Shown: positions 26,642-35,933, counted from the first letter of the stretch. The stretch is DNA of 64,000 nt from DATEDA01 sp963820965 (GCA_963820965.1 CAWGCC010000037.1:124001-188000); one strand, 5' to 3'. Translations and numbers: made by a program. The notes: generated by a model not told the origin, from the sequence alone.

Positions 26642-27537
26642 TCGCGCTTCGCGCCGCGCGGGCCGAGCGTCCGCCGCGGCGGCTTGCGGTACTCGGCGAG
26701 CTCCTCCGGCGTCGGTTGCGGCAGCGTCCGCCACTCGCGCAGCGCTTGCGCGAAATCGTCGACCGTCTGGTAGCGGTCGTCGGGGTGCTTCGCGAGCGCG
26801 CGGGCGAGGATGCGCTCGAATACCGCCGGGACGCGGGAGCTATGGGCGCTCGGCGGCAGGTGAACGTCGTTCAGCACGCTGTAGAGCAGCGCGCCGACGC
26901 CCTCGCCCCGGAACGGCGGCTCGCCGGTGAGCATCTCGTAGAGCACGATGCCGAGGGCGAACACATCGGACCGCCCGTCGGGCGGAAGGGCCAGGATCTG
27001 TTCGGGCGCGACGTAGGCCGGCGAGCCGACGATCATCCCGGTCCGGGTGCGGGTGCCTTCGGGCAGCCGTGCGACGCCGAAATCCATCAGCTTCACCGCG
27101 CCGCCGGCCCCGATCATGATGTTCGCCGGCTTCACGTCGCGATGGACGATGCTCTGCCGGTGCACCGCCGCCAGGCCCGCGGCGACCTCGCACGCGATCC
27201 GGCACGCGGTGTCGACCTCGACTGGCGCGCGCTCGTCCATGAGCTCGCGGAGCGTCCTGCCCTCGACGTACTCCATCGCGATGAACGCCAGGCCGTCCGA
27301 CTCGCCGACGTCGTAGATCGTCACGACGTTCGGGTGCTGGACGCGCCCCGCGGTGCGCGCCTCGCGGAAGAAGCGCTCCCTGAACTCCGCGAGCTCGCCC
27401 GGCTCGAGGTCCACGCTCAGCGTCTTGATCGCGACCGTGCGCCCGATCGCCGGATCGCGCGCCCTGTACACGCGCCCCATGCCCCCCTCGCCCACGAGCG
27501 ACACGATCTCGTAGCGGCCGAGGCTCTTGGGCGCCAT
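26638..27537 (-). CDS. Hanks-type serine/threonine protein kinase
   Basis: A 299-residue kinase that is almost only the catalytic domain. It has the glycine loop VGEGGMGRVY, VAIK (Lys38), VHRDVKPANIM (catalytic Asp134), MDFG (Asp152), GSPAYVAPEQ and DVFALGIVLYEMLTGEPPF. No transmembrane segment or extracellular sensor is present, so it is cytosolic. It is last in a minus-strand operon, 7 nt after the TAXI binding-protein gene. That suggests its input comes through that protein or the ABC/FtsX system upstream. The targets are unknown. Confidence 0.9.
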   Translation of the reverse strand: MAPKSLGRYEIVSLVGEGGMGRVYRARDPAIGRTVAIKTLSVDLEPGELAEFRERFFREARTAGRVQHPNVVTIYDVGESDGLAFIAMEYVEGRTLRELMDERAPVEVDTACRIACEVAAGLAAVHRQSIVHRDVKPANIMIGAGGAVKLMDFGVARLPEGTRTRTGMIVGSPAYVAPEQILALPPDGRSDVFALGIVLYEMLTGEPPFRGEGVGALLYSVLNDVHLPPSAHSSRVPAVFERILARALAKHPDDRYQTVDDFAQALREWRTLPQPTPEELAEYRKPPRRTLGPRGAKRD

Positions 27538-27544
27538 GACGCGG

Positions 27545-28885
27545 TCAGGCCGCCGCCGCGTCCGCCGGCGCGGCGACGGGGGCTTCGCCCGCGTGCTGCA
27601 TGTTCCGCCGCACGAGTCCGATGTGCTCGCGCAGGATGTAGAGCTGGTTCGCGAACGCGAGCGGCGTGCGAATGCGGTTCACGCGCGTCTCGAGCTCGTC
27701 GATCTCCGCCAGCCAGTCCTCGCGTGGGCGCGAGGCAGGGTCGCGGCGCCATGCCTCCTCGAGGAACTTGAGCTGGCCGTACCACTTGTAGATGCGCGAG
27801 CGCACCCGCCAGCCGTAGAGCGAAGGCACGATGCGCGAGAGCGGGATCGCCAGGGCGAACAGCGGAATGAGCAGCACCAGCAGCCGGTCGACGAGCGTCG
27901 CCGCCCAGAACGGCAGATAGCGCTGCAGGAACCGCCGCCCCGACCTGTAGAACCGGTCGGCCTCGGGCGAAAGCGGGAAGTCGACCTGGCGCGCGTTCGG
28001 AAACTCGCCCGCGCGCTGGAAGAGTCCGGGCTGCCCGTGAACCATCGTCGCCGTCTCGAGCAGGATGTCGATGAGCGCCGGATGGATGTCCTCGCGGGCG
28101 ACCAGCGCCGCGACCGGCGCGACCAGGGTGACGTCGCTCGCCGGGATGTCGCGCACGAGGTCGATCGCGCCGCGCGGCAGCACGAGCTTCGAGAGGAAGG
28201 GCCAGCGCCGCACGTACGCGTCGGCCTGCACGAAGTGCATCAGCCGGAACCCTTCGGTGAAGAACGATATCCATACCGCGCCCGAGTTCGCCGGCCCGAC
28301 GAGGAAGATCGCGTCCACCTTGCCCTGCTTCAGCGCGTCGACCGCCTCGAGCCCGCCGAGCGGGAGGAGCCGGGTCGGGGCGCCCGCTGCGCCGCTCGCC
28401 TCGAGCAACTCGAGCGCGAGCTTGCGCGTGCCGCTGCCCTCGCCGCCGATCGCGATCCGCTTGCCCCTGAGCTGGGCGAGATTGTCGACCTCGGCGCGCC
28501 CGCGATAGAACACCCACAGCGGCTCGTAGTAGATGCTCCCGAGCGAGACGAGACCCTCCGCATCCTGGCCGACTCCGAGGCCGCCCTGGACGAACGCCAC
28601 GTCGAGCTCCTCCGTCCGGTCGCGAAGCAGCGCGAGATTCTCGACCGCGCCTGCCGTCGGCACCTCGAGGAACGTGATGCCGTGGCGCTCGATGAGCGGT
28701 CGGTAGGCCGCGGCGAACCGCTGGTAGGCACCGCCATCCCCGCCGGTCGCGATCACCAGCCGGTTCGGCGGCGCCGGCTTGATGAACTGCGCGGCGTACC
28801 AGAAGCCCGCGCCGATGAGCGCAGCCGCGGGGACGCCGATGACGAGCGCATCGCGCAGATGGATGTCGCGCAGGCGGAACCGCAT
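27545..28885 (-). CDS. TAXI-family TRAP solute-binding protein with membrane anchors
   Basis: A 446-residue protein. An N-terminal helix (ALVIGVPAAALIGAGFWYAAQF) anchors it, then comes a TAXI-type binding domain: LVIATGGDGGAYQRFAAAY, AFVQGGLG, KRIAIGGEGSGTRKLALELL, DAIFLVGPA. A hydrophobic stretch LLVLLIPLFALAIPLSRIV follows near residue 340, then a charged cytoplasmic tail of about 80 residues. No TRAP permease gene is nearby. The protein thus resembles a membrane-fixed receptor rather than a free binding protein. It is 9 nt from ybbP upstream and 7 nt from the kinase downstream. Confidence 0.87.
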   Translation of the reverse strand: MRFRLRDIHLRDALVIGVPAAALIGAGFWYAAQFIKPAPPNRLVIATGGDGGAYQRFAAAYRPLIERHGITFLEVPTAGAVENLALLRDRTEELDVAFVQGGLGVGQDAEGLVSLGSIYYEPLWVFYRGRAEVDNLAQLRGKRIAIGGEGSGTRKLALELLEASGAAGAPTRLLPLGGLEAVDALKQGKVDAIFLVGPANSGAVWISFFTEGFRLMHFVQADAYVRRWPFLSKLVLPRGAIDLVRDIPASDVTLVAPVAALVAREDIHPALIDILLETATMVHGQPGLFQRAGEFPNARQVDFPLSPEADRFYRSGRRFLQRYLPFWAATLVDRLLVLLIPLFALAIPLSRIVPSLYGWRVRSRIYKWYGQLKFLEEAWRRDPASRPREDWLAEIDELETRVNRIRTPLAFANQLYILREHIGLVRRNMQHAGEAPVAAPADAAAA

Positions 28886-28894
28886 GGTCCGGGG

Positions 28895-31378
28895 TCAAGC
28901 CTCGCGCAGCGCCGCGATGGGCGGCCGGCTCAGCGCCGCCCGCGCGCCGGCCCAGACGTTGACCGACACGCAAGCGACTCCCAGGGCCGGCCCGGCGAGC
29001 CAGACCCACGGGTTGACGGCGTACGTGAACTGGAACACCTGCTGTGCGATCGCGAACCCGATCGCGGTCGCCCCGACCGCCGCCAGCGCGCCGGCGACGA
29101 GCCCGAGCGCGAGGAACTCGGCGCGCTGCGCCGCGAGCACCTGGGCGCGGCTCGCGCCGAGCGCGCGCATCACCGCGGCCTCGTGCACGCGCTCGTCGCG
29201 TGTGGCGAGCAGCGCAGCGTAGAGCACCAGCACGCCGGCCCCGAGCGCGAACAGGAACACGAACTGCACCGCGCGGATCACCTGATCCATCATCGCGTTC
29301 ACCTGCCGCAGGATCGCGCTCGTATCGACCACGGTCATGTTCGGGAACCGCTGCGACAGACGGTTCACGAACGCGGCCTCGGCATCGGGCAGATGAAAGC
29401 TAGTGACGTAGCTGGTCGGGAAGCCGTCGAGCAGCTTCGGCGTGGTGACCACGAAGAAGTTGACCTGCATCGAGTCCCAGTCGAGCTCGCGGATGCTGGT
29501 GATCGGCGCGGTGAAGCTCTGGCCCGCGACTTCCCAGGTGAGCCGGTCGCCAAGCTTCCACCCCAGCGATTTCGCGATGCCTCCTTCGACCGACAACGCA
29601 CCCGCCGCGAGATCGGCCGGACCGAACCACGCACCGCCCGCCACCCGGTTGTGCGCCGGCCGCTCGGTCATGAACGAAAGGTTGAACTCGCGCTCGACCA
29701 GCCGCCGCTCGCGATCCTTGAAGGCATCGGTGTCCACCGGGCTTCCATTCAGCGCGACGTAGCGGCCGCGCACCATCGGATAGGTCGCCGGCGCCGCGAT
29801 GCGGCTCTCGTCAAAGAGCGCGGCGAGCGGCTCGCGCTGCTCGGGCTGGATGCCGACGATGAAGCGGTTCGGCGCGTCGGGCGGGGTTTTCGAGCGCCAG
29901 GTCGCGAGGAGATCGCCGCGGGTGAACGATAACAGCAGGATCGCGGTGAGGCCGAGGCTCAGCGCCAGGATCTGCACGGTGTTGCTCCGCGCGCGCCGGC
30001 GCAAGGACGCAAGGCCGTAACGCCAGCTCAAGCCGGCGAACGGGGCCATGGCCGCGGTCGCGTGCAACGCGCCGAAGCCGACGGCCGCGAACACGACGAG
30101 CCCGGCGGCGAAACCGCCGAGCACGATCAGCCCCAGCTTGGTATCGCCGGCCTGCCAGACGAGGAGCGCCGCGACCGCGGCGGCGCCGAACCCGTAAGCG
30201 GCGAGCGCGCTCTGCTTGGGCGGCCCGACGTCGCGGCGGATCACGCGGAGCGCCGGCACGTTCTTGAGCTGCAGCAATGGCGGCAGCGCGAAGCCGAGCA
30301 GCAGCGCCATGCCGGTGAGGAACCCCTGCACCGCAGGCAGGAGCGACGGCTGCGGCAAAGCGACGATCATCAGCCCGGCGACGAACTGCGCGATCACGAG
30401 CTGGGCGAGATAGCCGGCGAGGCAGCCGGCGGCGCATGCCGCCGCCCCGAGCGCGACGAACTCCCAGGCGAACAGGCGCGTGAGCTGTCCTTGCGTCGCA
30501 CCGAGGCAGCGCATCACCGCGTAGCCGTCGAGGTGCCGCCCGGTGTAGCGACGCGTCGCCAGCGAGACCGCGACCGCCGCCAGGACCACGGCCAGCAGCG
30601 CGGTGAGGCCGATGAACTTCTGCGCGCGCTCGATCCCGGCGCGGATCTCGGGCCGCGCGTTCGCGAGGCTCTGCGCCGACTCTCCGCGCCCGAGGCGCGG
30701 TGCGAGCCAGGACTCGAAGCCGGCGACCGCCTCTCGCTCGCCCGCGGCCAGCAGGTAGTACCACACGCGGCTCCCGGTCTGGACGAGCTTCGTCTTCGCC
30801 ACGTCGTCGCGATTCATCATCAGCCGCGGCGCGATGTTGAAAAAGCTCACGCTGCGATCGGGCTCGAGCGTCAGGATCGCGGCGACCGCGAGCTCGGTCT
30901 CGCCCAGCTCGATGCGGTCGCCGACCTTCGCGCCGAGCGCGGGCGCGAGCCGCTCGTCGAGCCAGACGGTCCCAGCGCGCGGTACACCGTCGGCCTGGGC
31001 GTCGGGGACATTCGGCGCCGGCGCTGTGCGAAGCTTGCCGCGCAGCGGGTACGTATCGGTCACGGCCTTGATGCCCGCGAGATGCGCCTGCTCGCCGAAC
31101 CGGGCCATGCTGACGAAGGTCGTGGTCTCCGCGAGCCGCAGGCCGCGGCGTGCGATCTCGTCGCGGATCTCGCTCTTCCACGGATGGTCCGCCGACAGCA
31201 CGACGTCGGCGCCGAGCAGCTGGTGCGCCTCGCGCAGCAGCGCCTGCCGCACCCGATCGGCGAAGAACGCGACGCTGGTGACGCTCGCGACGGCGATCAC
31301 GAGCGCAGCCGCGAGGATGCGCAGCTCTCCCGCGCGCCAGTCCCGGCCGAGCATTCGCAGCGGGAGTGCGAGGTTCAT
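28895..31378 (-). CDS. ybbP: YbbP-type ABC transporter permease (FtsX-like)
   Basis: An 827-residue inner-membrane protein of the MacB/FtsX superfamily. The first helix is ILAAALVIAVASVTSVAFFA, followed by a large periplasmic domain with LLGADVVLSADHPW. Two FtsX domains follow (LTALLAVVLAAVAVSLATRR, then FLFALGAGVLVLYAALLATRDER), and VNVWAGARAALSRPPI sits near the end. Ten helices are likely. ATG 31378 is preferred over GTG 31387. Together with YbbA it forms an exporter-like complex; the cargo is uncertain, with lipid or lipoprotein handling proposed for relatives. Confidence 0.9.
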   Translation of the reverse strand: MNLALPLRMLGRDWRAGELRILAAALVIAVASVTSVAFFADRVRQALLREAHQLLGADVVLSADHPWKSEIRDEIARRGLRLAETTTFVSMARFGEQAHLAGIKAVTDTYPLRGKLRTAPAPNVPDAQADGVPRAGTVWLDERLAPALGAKVGDRIELGETELAVAAILTLEPDRSVSFFNIAPRLMMNRDDVAKTKLVQTGSRVWYYLLAAGEREAVAGFESWLAPRLGRGESAQSLANARPEIRAGIERAQKFIGLTALLAVVLAAVAVSLATRRYTGRHLDGYAVMRCLGATQGQLTRLFAWEFVALGAAACAAGCLAGYLAQLVIAQFVAGLMIVALPQPSLLPAVQGFLTGMALLLGFALPPLLQLKNVPALRVIRRDVGPPKQSALAAYGFGAAAVAALLVWQAGDTKLGLIVLGGFAAGLVVFAAVGFGALHATAAMAPFAGLSWRYGLASLRRRARSNTVQILALSLGLTAILLLSFTRGDLLATWRSKTPPDAPNRFIVGIQPEQREPLAALFDESRIAAPATYPMVRGRYVALNGSPVDTDAFKDRERRLVEREFNLSFMTERPAHNRVAGGAWFGPADLAAGALSVEGGIAKSLGWKLGDRLTWEVAGQSFTAPITSIRELDWDSMQVNFFVVTTPKLLDGFPTSYVTSFHLPDAEAAFVNRLSQRFPNMTVVDTSAILRQVNAMMDQVIRAVQFVFLFALGAGVLVLYAALLATRDERVHEAAVMRALGASRAQVLAAQRAEFLALGLVAGALAAVGATAIGFAIAQQVFQFTYAVNPWVWLAGPALGVACVSVNVWAGARAALSRPPIAALREA

Positions 31379-31388
31379 TGAGCACACT

Positions 31389-32075
31389 CTACTGGATTCG
31401 GCCAGCCGCGAGACGTACGGTGCGCCCGCAGCGGCGCGCGAGCGCTTCGTCGTGGGTCACGAGGACGAGCGTCGTGCCCTGCTCGGCGTTGAGCTCGAAG
31501 ATGAGGTCGATGATACCGGCGCCGGTCGCGGCGTCGAGGTTGCCGGTCGGCTCGTCGGCGAACAGGAGCTTCGGCCGCATCACGAACGCGCGGGCGAGCG
31601 CGACGCGCTGCTGCTCGCCGCCGGACAGCGTCTTCGGATACTGCCGCAGCCGCTCGCCGAGGCCCACGCGCCCGAGCATTTCGCGCGCTTTGCGCTCGGC
31701 CGCTGGGTCGCCCCCGAGCTCGAGCGGCAGCATGACGTTCTCGATGGCGTTGAGCGGCGGCAGCAGCTGGAACGACTGGAACACGAATCCCACGAGGCGC
31801 TTGCGCAGGCTCGCGCGGCCGTCCTCGTCGAGCGCGAAAAGCTCCGCGCCGTCGAGTTGAACCGAACCCGCGGTCGGCGTGTCCAAGCCGGCGAGCAGCC
31901 CGAGCAGGGTCGACTTGCCGGAGCCGGAGGCGCCGACCACGGCGACCGCCTCTCCGGGCATGACCGCGAGGTCGATATCCTGGAGAATCGCGAGCCGCGA
32001 GCCGTCGCCCGCGAGCGGCACGATCTTCGCAAGGCCGCTCGCTTTCACGATCGGCCGCGTTACGGACTGATCCAT
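31389..32075 (-). CDS. ybbA: YbbA-type ABC transporter ATPase (LolD-like)
   Basis: A 228-residue ATPase with Walker A VGASGSGKST, Q-loop FVFQSFQLLPPL, signature LSGGEQQRVALAR, Walker B LLFADEPTGNLD and H-loop THD, the MacB/LolD subclass. It energises YbbP. Its ATG (32075-32073) lies opposite and shares the CATG sequence with the tesA ATG (32074-32076), so no intergenic DNA separates the divergent genes. No stop precedes it closely in frame; an upstream extension inside tesA is possible but less likely. Confidence 0.9.
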   Translation of the reverse strand: MDQSVTRPIVKASGLAKIVPLAGDGSRLAILQDIDLAVMPGEAVAVVGASGSGKSTLLGLLAGLDTPTAGSVQLDGAELFALDEDGRASLRKRLVGFVFQSFQLLPPLNAIENVMLPLELGGDPAAERKAREMLGRVGLGERLRQYPKTLSGGEQQRVALARAFVMRPKLLFADEPTGNLDAATGAGIIDLIFELNAEQGTTLVLVTHDEALARRCGRTVRLAAGRIQ

Positions 32076-32682
32076 GCTGAGAGTCTTGTTGTTCGCGCTA
32101 TGCGCCGCCTGGACTGCCGCGTCCGCGGCGGCCGGCACCATCCTCGTCTACGGCGACAGCCTGTCGGCGGCGTACGGAATCGGCCAGAAGGACGGCTGGG
32201 TGAACCTGCTCGGCGGACGGCTGAAGCAACGCAGGCCCGATTATAGCGTCGTGAACGCGAGCATTTCCGGCGAGACGACGGCGGGGGGCGCTTCGCGCAT
32301 CGATGAGGCGCTCAAGCGCTTCGCGCCGGACGTCGTGGTCGTCGCCCTCGGCGGCAACGACGGCCTGCGCGGGCTGCCGGTGAGCGAGATGAAGGCGAAT
32401 CTCGGACGGATCGTCCGCGCGGCGCAGTCGCGTGGCGCGCGCGTGCTGGTGGTCGGCATGCGCATCCCGCCGAACTACGGGCCGAAATACACGCAGGCGT
32501 TCTACGACGCGTTCGCCGAGGTCGCCCGCGAGACGAAGAGCGGGTACGTGCCGTTCATGCTCGAAGGCATCGCCGACAAGCGCGAGTTCTTCCTGCCGGA
32601 CCAGATCCATCCCACCGCCGAAGCGCAGCCGCTCCTGCTCGACACGGTATGGAAGGGATTGGCGCCGCTGCTCAGGAAATAG
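32074..32682 (+). CDS. tesA: Periplasmic arylesterase / acyl-CoA thioesterase TesA (SGNH family)
   Basis: A 202-residue SGNH hydrolase with a signal peptide cut near ASAAAG. Block I is ILVYGDSLSAAYG (catalytic Ser), the Gly is in SISGETTAGG, the Asn in ALGGNDGLRG, and the Asp/His pair in LPDQIHPTAEAQ. It hydrolyses esters or thioesters in the periplasm. An in-frame TGA sits two codons before the ATG, so 32074 is the true first start. It is divergent from ybbA, as in many Proteobacteria. Its 3' end overlaps selD by 11 nt tail to tail. Confidence 0.94.
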   Translation: MLRVLLFALCAAWTAASAAAGTILVYGDSLSAAYGIGQKDGWVNLLGGRLKQRRPDYSVVNASISGETTAGGASRIDEALKRFAPDVVVVALGGNDGLRGLPVSEMKANLGRIVRAAQSRGARVLVVGMRIPPNYGPKYTQAFYDAFAEVARETKSGYVPFMLEGIADKREFFLPDQIHPTAEAQPLLLDTVWKGLAPLLRK

Positions 32683-33724
32683 CCAGCCGCGCGGGCCCGG
32701 CCGTCATCTCGCCGATCCGGCGCGCGTCCGCGAATCCGTCACGCCGGAACTCAGCGAGCACCTGGTCGACCGTATCGGGCGCGCACGCGACGAGCAGCCC
32801 GCCGCTCGTCTGCGGATCGGTGAGGAGGTCCTTCTTCCACTTCGGGAAGCCGGCCGGCAGCTCGACTTCGCCGCCATATCCGGCCCAGTTGCGCCCCGAG
32901 GCGCCGGTCGCAGTGCCCTGCTCGGCCCACGCCTTGGCTTCCGCGATCAGCGGCAGATCGTCGAAGCGCACCCGTGCGCCGAGCTTCGAGCCGCGGCAGA
33001 TCTCGAGCAGGTGCCCGGCGAGGCCGAAGCCGGTGACGTCGGTCAGCGCATGTACGTCGGCCAGCTCCGCGAGCCGCATGCCCGGCGTGTTGAGCTTCGT
33101 CGTCGCGGCGAGCATCTCGCCGTAGCCGGCGGCGGACAGCACGCCTTTCTTCAGCGCTGCGGAGAGAATGCCGACACCCAGCGGCTTGCCGAGCACGAGC
33201 GCGTCGCCGGCCTGCGCGCGATCGTTGCGCTTGACCCGGTCCGGGTGAACGACACCGAGCGCGACCAGCCCGTAGATCGGCTCGAGCGTGTCGATCGAAT
33301 GTCCGCCGGCGACCGGGATGCCGGCCGCCGCGCACACCGACTCGCCGCCCGCGACGATGCGCCGGATCACCTCGACCGGGAGCTTCTCGAGGGGCATGCC
33401 GACGATCGCGAGCGCGAAGATCGGACGCCCGCCCATGGCGTAGATGTCCGAGATCGCGTTGGTCGCGGCGATGCGCCCGAAGTCGTACGGATCGTCGACG
33501 ATGGGCGTGAAGAAATCGGTGGTGGCGACGACCGCCTGGCTGTCGTTCAGCCTGTACACCGCCGCGTCGTCGCTCGACTCGATGCCGACGAGCAGCTCCC
33601 CCGGGATCGCCCGGACCGGCGTCTGCGAAAGGATGTCGGACAGCACGGCCGGCGCGATCTTGCAGCCGCAGCCGCCCCCGTGGCTGAACTGGGTGAGGCG
33701 GATGAGCTCGGTTGGGGCGTTCAT
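32672..33724 (-). CDS. selD: Selenophosphate synthase SelD
   Basis: Makes selenophosphate from selenide and ATP. It has 350 residues. The catalytic segment is HGGGCGCKIAP (Cys19/Cys21 and Lys22), the nucleotide part is ESSDDAAVYRL and TTDFFTPIVDDPYDFG, and AGGHSIDTLEPIYG and TDVTGFGLAGHL are conserved. The active site uses Cys, not selenocysteine. It is divergent from mnmH with 23 nt between start codons. No selA/selB is visible and the formate dehydrogenase here is the Cys form, so the product probably feeds tRNA selenouridine. Confidence 0.95.
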   Translation of the reverse strand: MNAPTELIRLTQFSHGGGCGCKIAPAVLSDILSQTPVRAIPGELLVGIESSDDAAVYRLNDSQAVVATTDFFTPIVDDPYDFGRIAATNAISDIYAMGGRPIFALAIVGMPLEKLPVEVIRRIVAGGESVCAAAGIPVAGGHSIDTLEPIYGLVALGVVHPDRVKRNDRAQAGDALVLGKPLGVGILSAALKKGVLSAAGYGEMLAATTKLNTPGMRLAELADVHALTDVTGFGLAGHLLEICRGSKLGARVRFDDLPLIAEAKAWAEQGTATGASGRNWAGYGGEVELPAGFPKWKKDLLTDPQTSGGLLVACAPDTVDQVLAEFRRDGFADARRIGEMTAGPARLAIS

Positions 33725-33747
33725 GGGTGTCCGGGAGGTAGAATCGA

Positions 33748-34854
33748 GTGGGTGAGTCTGCCAGAAAGCACGCGACAGTGAGGCTCCCGGATGCGGCGGG
33801 CGTGCGCGAGATCGATCTCTTCGACGAGGTGATCGACGTGCGCTCGCCGTCGGAATTCGCCGAGGACCACGTGCCTCGCGCCGCGAGCTTCCCGGTGCTC
33901 GACGACACCGAGCGCGCCAGGATCGGCCGGATGTACAAGCAGGTCTCGCCGTTCGAGTCCAAGAAGCTCGGCGCCGCGCTCGTTTCCCGCAACATCGCCC
34001 GCCACCTCGAGGAGAGCTTCGCGCAGCGCGACAAGGGCTGGCGGCCGCTCGTCTACTGCTGGCGCGGCGGAAAGCGCTCCGGCGCGATGACCCATGTGCT
34101 CCGCGAGATCGGGTGGCAGGCGGCGCAGCTCGAGGGCGGGTACAAGGCCTACCGGCGCGAGGTCGTCGCGCAGCTCGCGACGCAGCCGCGGGAGTTCCGT
34201 TATCTTGTGCTCTGCGGCGAGACGGGCAGCGCCAAGAGCCGGCTCCTCGAGGCGCTCGCCGCAGCGGGCGCCCAGGTGCTGGACCTCGAGCAGCTCGCCG
34301 CCCACCGCGGCTCCGTCCTCGGCAATCTCCCCGACGCGCCGCAGCCGACGCAGAAGGCGTTCGAGACCCGCCTGTGGGACAGTCTGCGGAAGCTCGACCC
34401 GCACCGACCGGTCTTCGTCGAGGCCGAAAGCAAGAAGATCGGACAGCTGCAGGTCCCGGATGCGCTCCTCGAGACCATGCGTGCCGCCGTGTGCGTGCGC
34501 GTCGAGGCGCCGCTCGAGGCGCGCGTGAGGTTCCTGATCGACGAGTACCGCCACTTCCTCGGCGATCCGGCCGCGCTCAAGGCGCAGCTCGACTGCCTCG
34601 CCGCCCTGCACGGACGCGACGTGATCGCGCGCTGGCGGGGCGCCGCCGACCGCGGGGAGTGGTCGACACTCGTCGCCGACCTCCTCGAGAGCCACTACGA
34701 TCCGGCCTATCGCCGCTCGACCGCCAGGAACTACCCGCGGCTCGATGCGGGGCACGTCCTGCGCCCCGCCGACCTCGCGCCGCCCGCGATCGCACGCATG
34801 GCAGGCGAGCTGCTCACCCTCGCCGACCCCTCGCCAGCGCCTGCCAACGCATGA
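33748..34854 (+). CDS. mnmH: tRNA 2-selenouridine synthase MnmH (SelU/YbbB)
   Basis: Replaces sulfur with selenium at the wobble uridine of certain tRNAs. It has 368 residues. The N-terminal rhodanese domain has DVRSPSEFAEDHVPRA and catalytic Cys104 in LVYCWRGGKRSGAM. The C-terminal P-loop domain has GETGSAKSRLLEAL and FVEAESKKIG. The GTG start at 33748 has GGGAGG about 9 nt upstream. It is divergent from selD, its selenophosphate supplier. Confidence 0.93.
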   Translation: MGESARKHATVRLPDAAGVREIDLFDEVIDVRSPSEFAEDHVPRAASFPVLDDTERARIGRMYKQVSPFESKKLGAALVSRNIARHLEESFAQRDKGWRPLVYCWRGGKRSGAMTHVLREIGWQAAQLEGGYKAYRREVVAQLATQPREFRYLVLCGETGSAKSRLLEALAAAGAQVLDLEQLAAHRGSVLGNLPDAPQPTQKAFETRLWDSLRKLDPHRPVFVEAESKKIGQLQVPDALLETMRAAVCVRVEAPLEARVRFLIDEYRHFLGDPAALKAQLDCLAALHGRDVIARWRGAADRGEWSTLVADLLESHYDPAYRRSTARNYPRLDAGHVLRPADLAPPAIARMAGELLTLADPSPAPANA

Positions 34855-34915
34855 AGTTCGCTGCCGCGAGCGCAGGACGACGATTCCTCGCGCTCCATGC
34901 TTGCAGTGGTGGGAT

Positions 34916-35839
34916 CTACATCTCGCCCAGCACGCGCAGGTGCTGGACCACGCTACGGCCGAGCGCGGATAGCGCGTACCCGCCCTCGAGCATCGATACG
35001 ATCCGTCCGCCCGCGTGCCGGTCGGCGATCGTCTTCACCTTCGCGGTGACCCAGGCGTAGTCCTGGTCGACGAGGCGCAGCATCGCCATGTCGTCCTCGA
35101 CGTGCGCGTCGAACCCGGCCGAGAAGAAGATCATCTGCGGCGCGAAATCCTCGAGCGCCGGGAGCCAGTAACGCTCCACCGCTTCGCGGAAACCCTGGCT
35201 GCCCGTCCCCGCCGCGAGCGGCACGTTGACCATGTTCCGGGCGGGGTGATCGGTGCCGCTGTAGGGGTAGAAGGGGTGCTGGAACGTGCTCGCCATCAGG
35301 ACGCGCTCGTCGTCGGAGAAGATCTCTTCGGTGCCGTTCCCGTGGTGCACGTCGAAATCGATGATCGCCACGCGCTCGAGCGCGTGCGCACGAAGCGCGT
35401 GCATCGCGCCGACCGCGACGTTGTTGAAGATGCAGAAGCCCATCGCGCGCGTGCGGGTCGCATGGTGTCCCGGCGGGCGCACGCTGCAGAACGCGCTTTC
35501 GGCCGCGCCGCCCGCCACGAGATCGGTCGCGAGCACCGCCGCGCCCGCGGCACGCAGCGCCGCGTCCCAGGTGCTCGGGTTCATCGCCGTGTCGGGATCG
35601 AGGTGCACGATCCCGCGCGCGGGCCGCGCCCGGCGGATCGCCTCGATGTATTCATTCGGGTGGACGCGCGCCAGCTGCTCGACCGTCGCGAGCGGCGCCT
35701 CGTGGTGCGCGAGATAGGGCGCGATACCGGAGGCGATCAGCTGATCGTCGATGGCGGCGAGCCGCGCCGGGCTCTCCGGGTGGTAGGCACCCATGTCATG
35801 CTTCATGCAGTCGCCATGGGTGATGAACGCTGTCGCCAT
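34916..35839 (-). CDS. Histone-deacetylase-family (acetylpolyamine amidohydrolase-like) enzyme
   Basis: A 307-residue zinc deacetylase fold protein. It has HPESPARLAAI near the N-terminus, RPPGHHATRTRAMGFCIFNN with the two active-site His, DFDVHHGNGTEEIF with zinc Asp and His, and FFSAGFDAHVEDD with the third zinc ligand. MLEGGYALSALG follows. Bacterial members deacetylate small amines or lysine; the substrate here is unknown. The ATG at 35839 has GAGGAA seven nt upstream. It is divergent from the MoxR ATPase. Confidence 0.92.
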   Translation of the reverse strand: MATAFITHGDCMKHDMGAYHPESPARLAAIDDQLIASGIAPYLAHHEAPLATVEQLARVHPNEYIEAIRRARPARGIVHLDPDTAMNPSTWDAALRAAGAAVLATDLVAGGAAESAFCSVRPPGHHATRTRAMGFCIFNNVAVGAMHALRAHALERVAIIDFDVHHGNGTEEIFSDDERVLMASTFQHPFYPYSGTDHPARNMVNVPLAAGTGSQGFREAVERYWLPALEDFAPQMIFFSAGFDAHVEDDMAMLRLVDQDYAWVTAKVKTIADRHAGGRIVSMLEGGYALSALGRSVVQHLRVLGEM

Positions 35840-35933
35840 GAAAATTCCTCAATCCCCCCCGGATCCAATGGAAATCATAGCCGAACCGGGCATAAACTAA
35901 GCTTTGTTCTCAGGTCCCCGGCCTCGCTACGGC

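Noticed and set aside
24607..27771. A 1054-codon plus-strand frame across the hydrolase-LuxR, exporter and kinase genes.
   Set aside because: It overlaps three well-supported genes in other frames and shows no domain.
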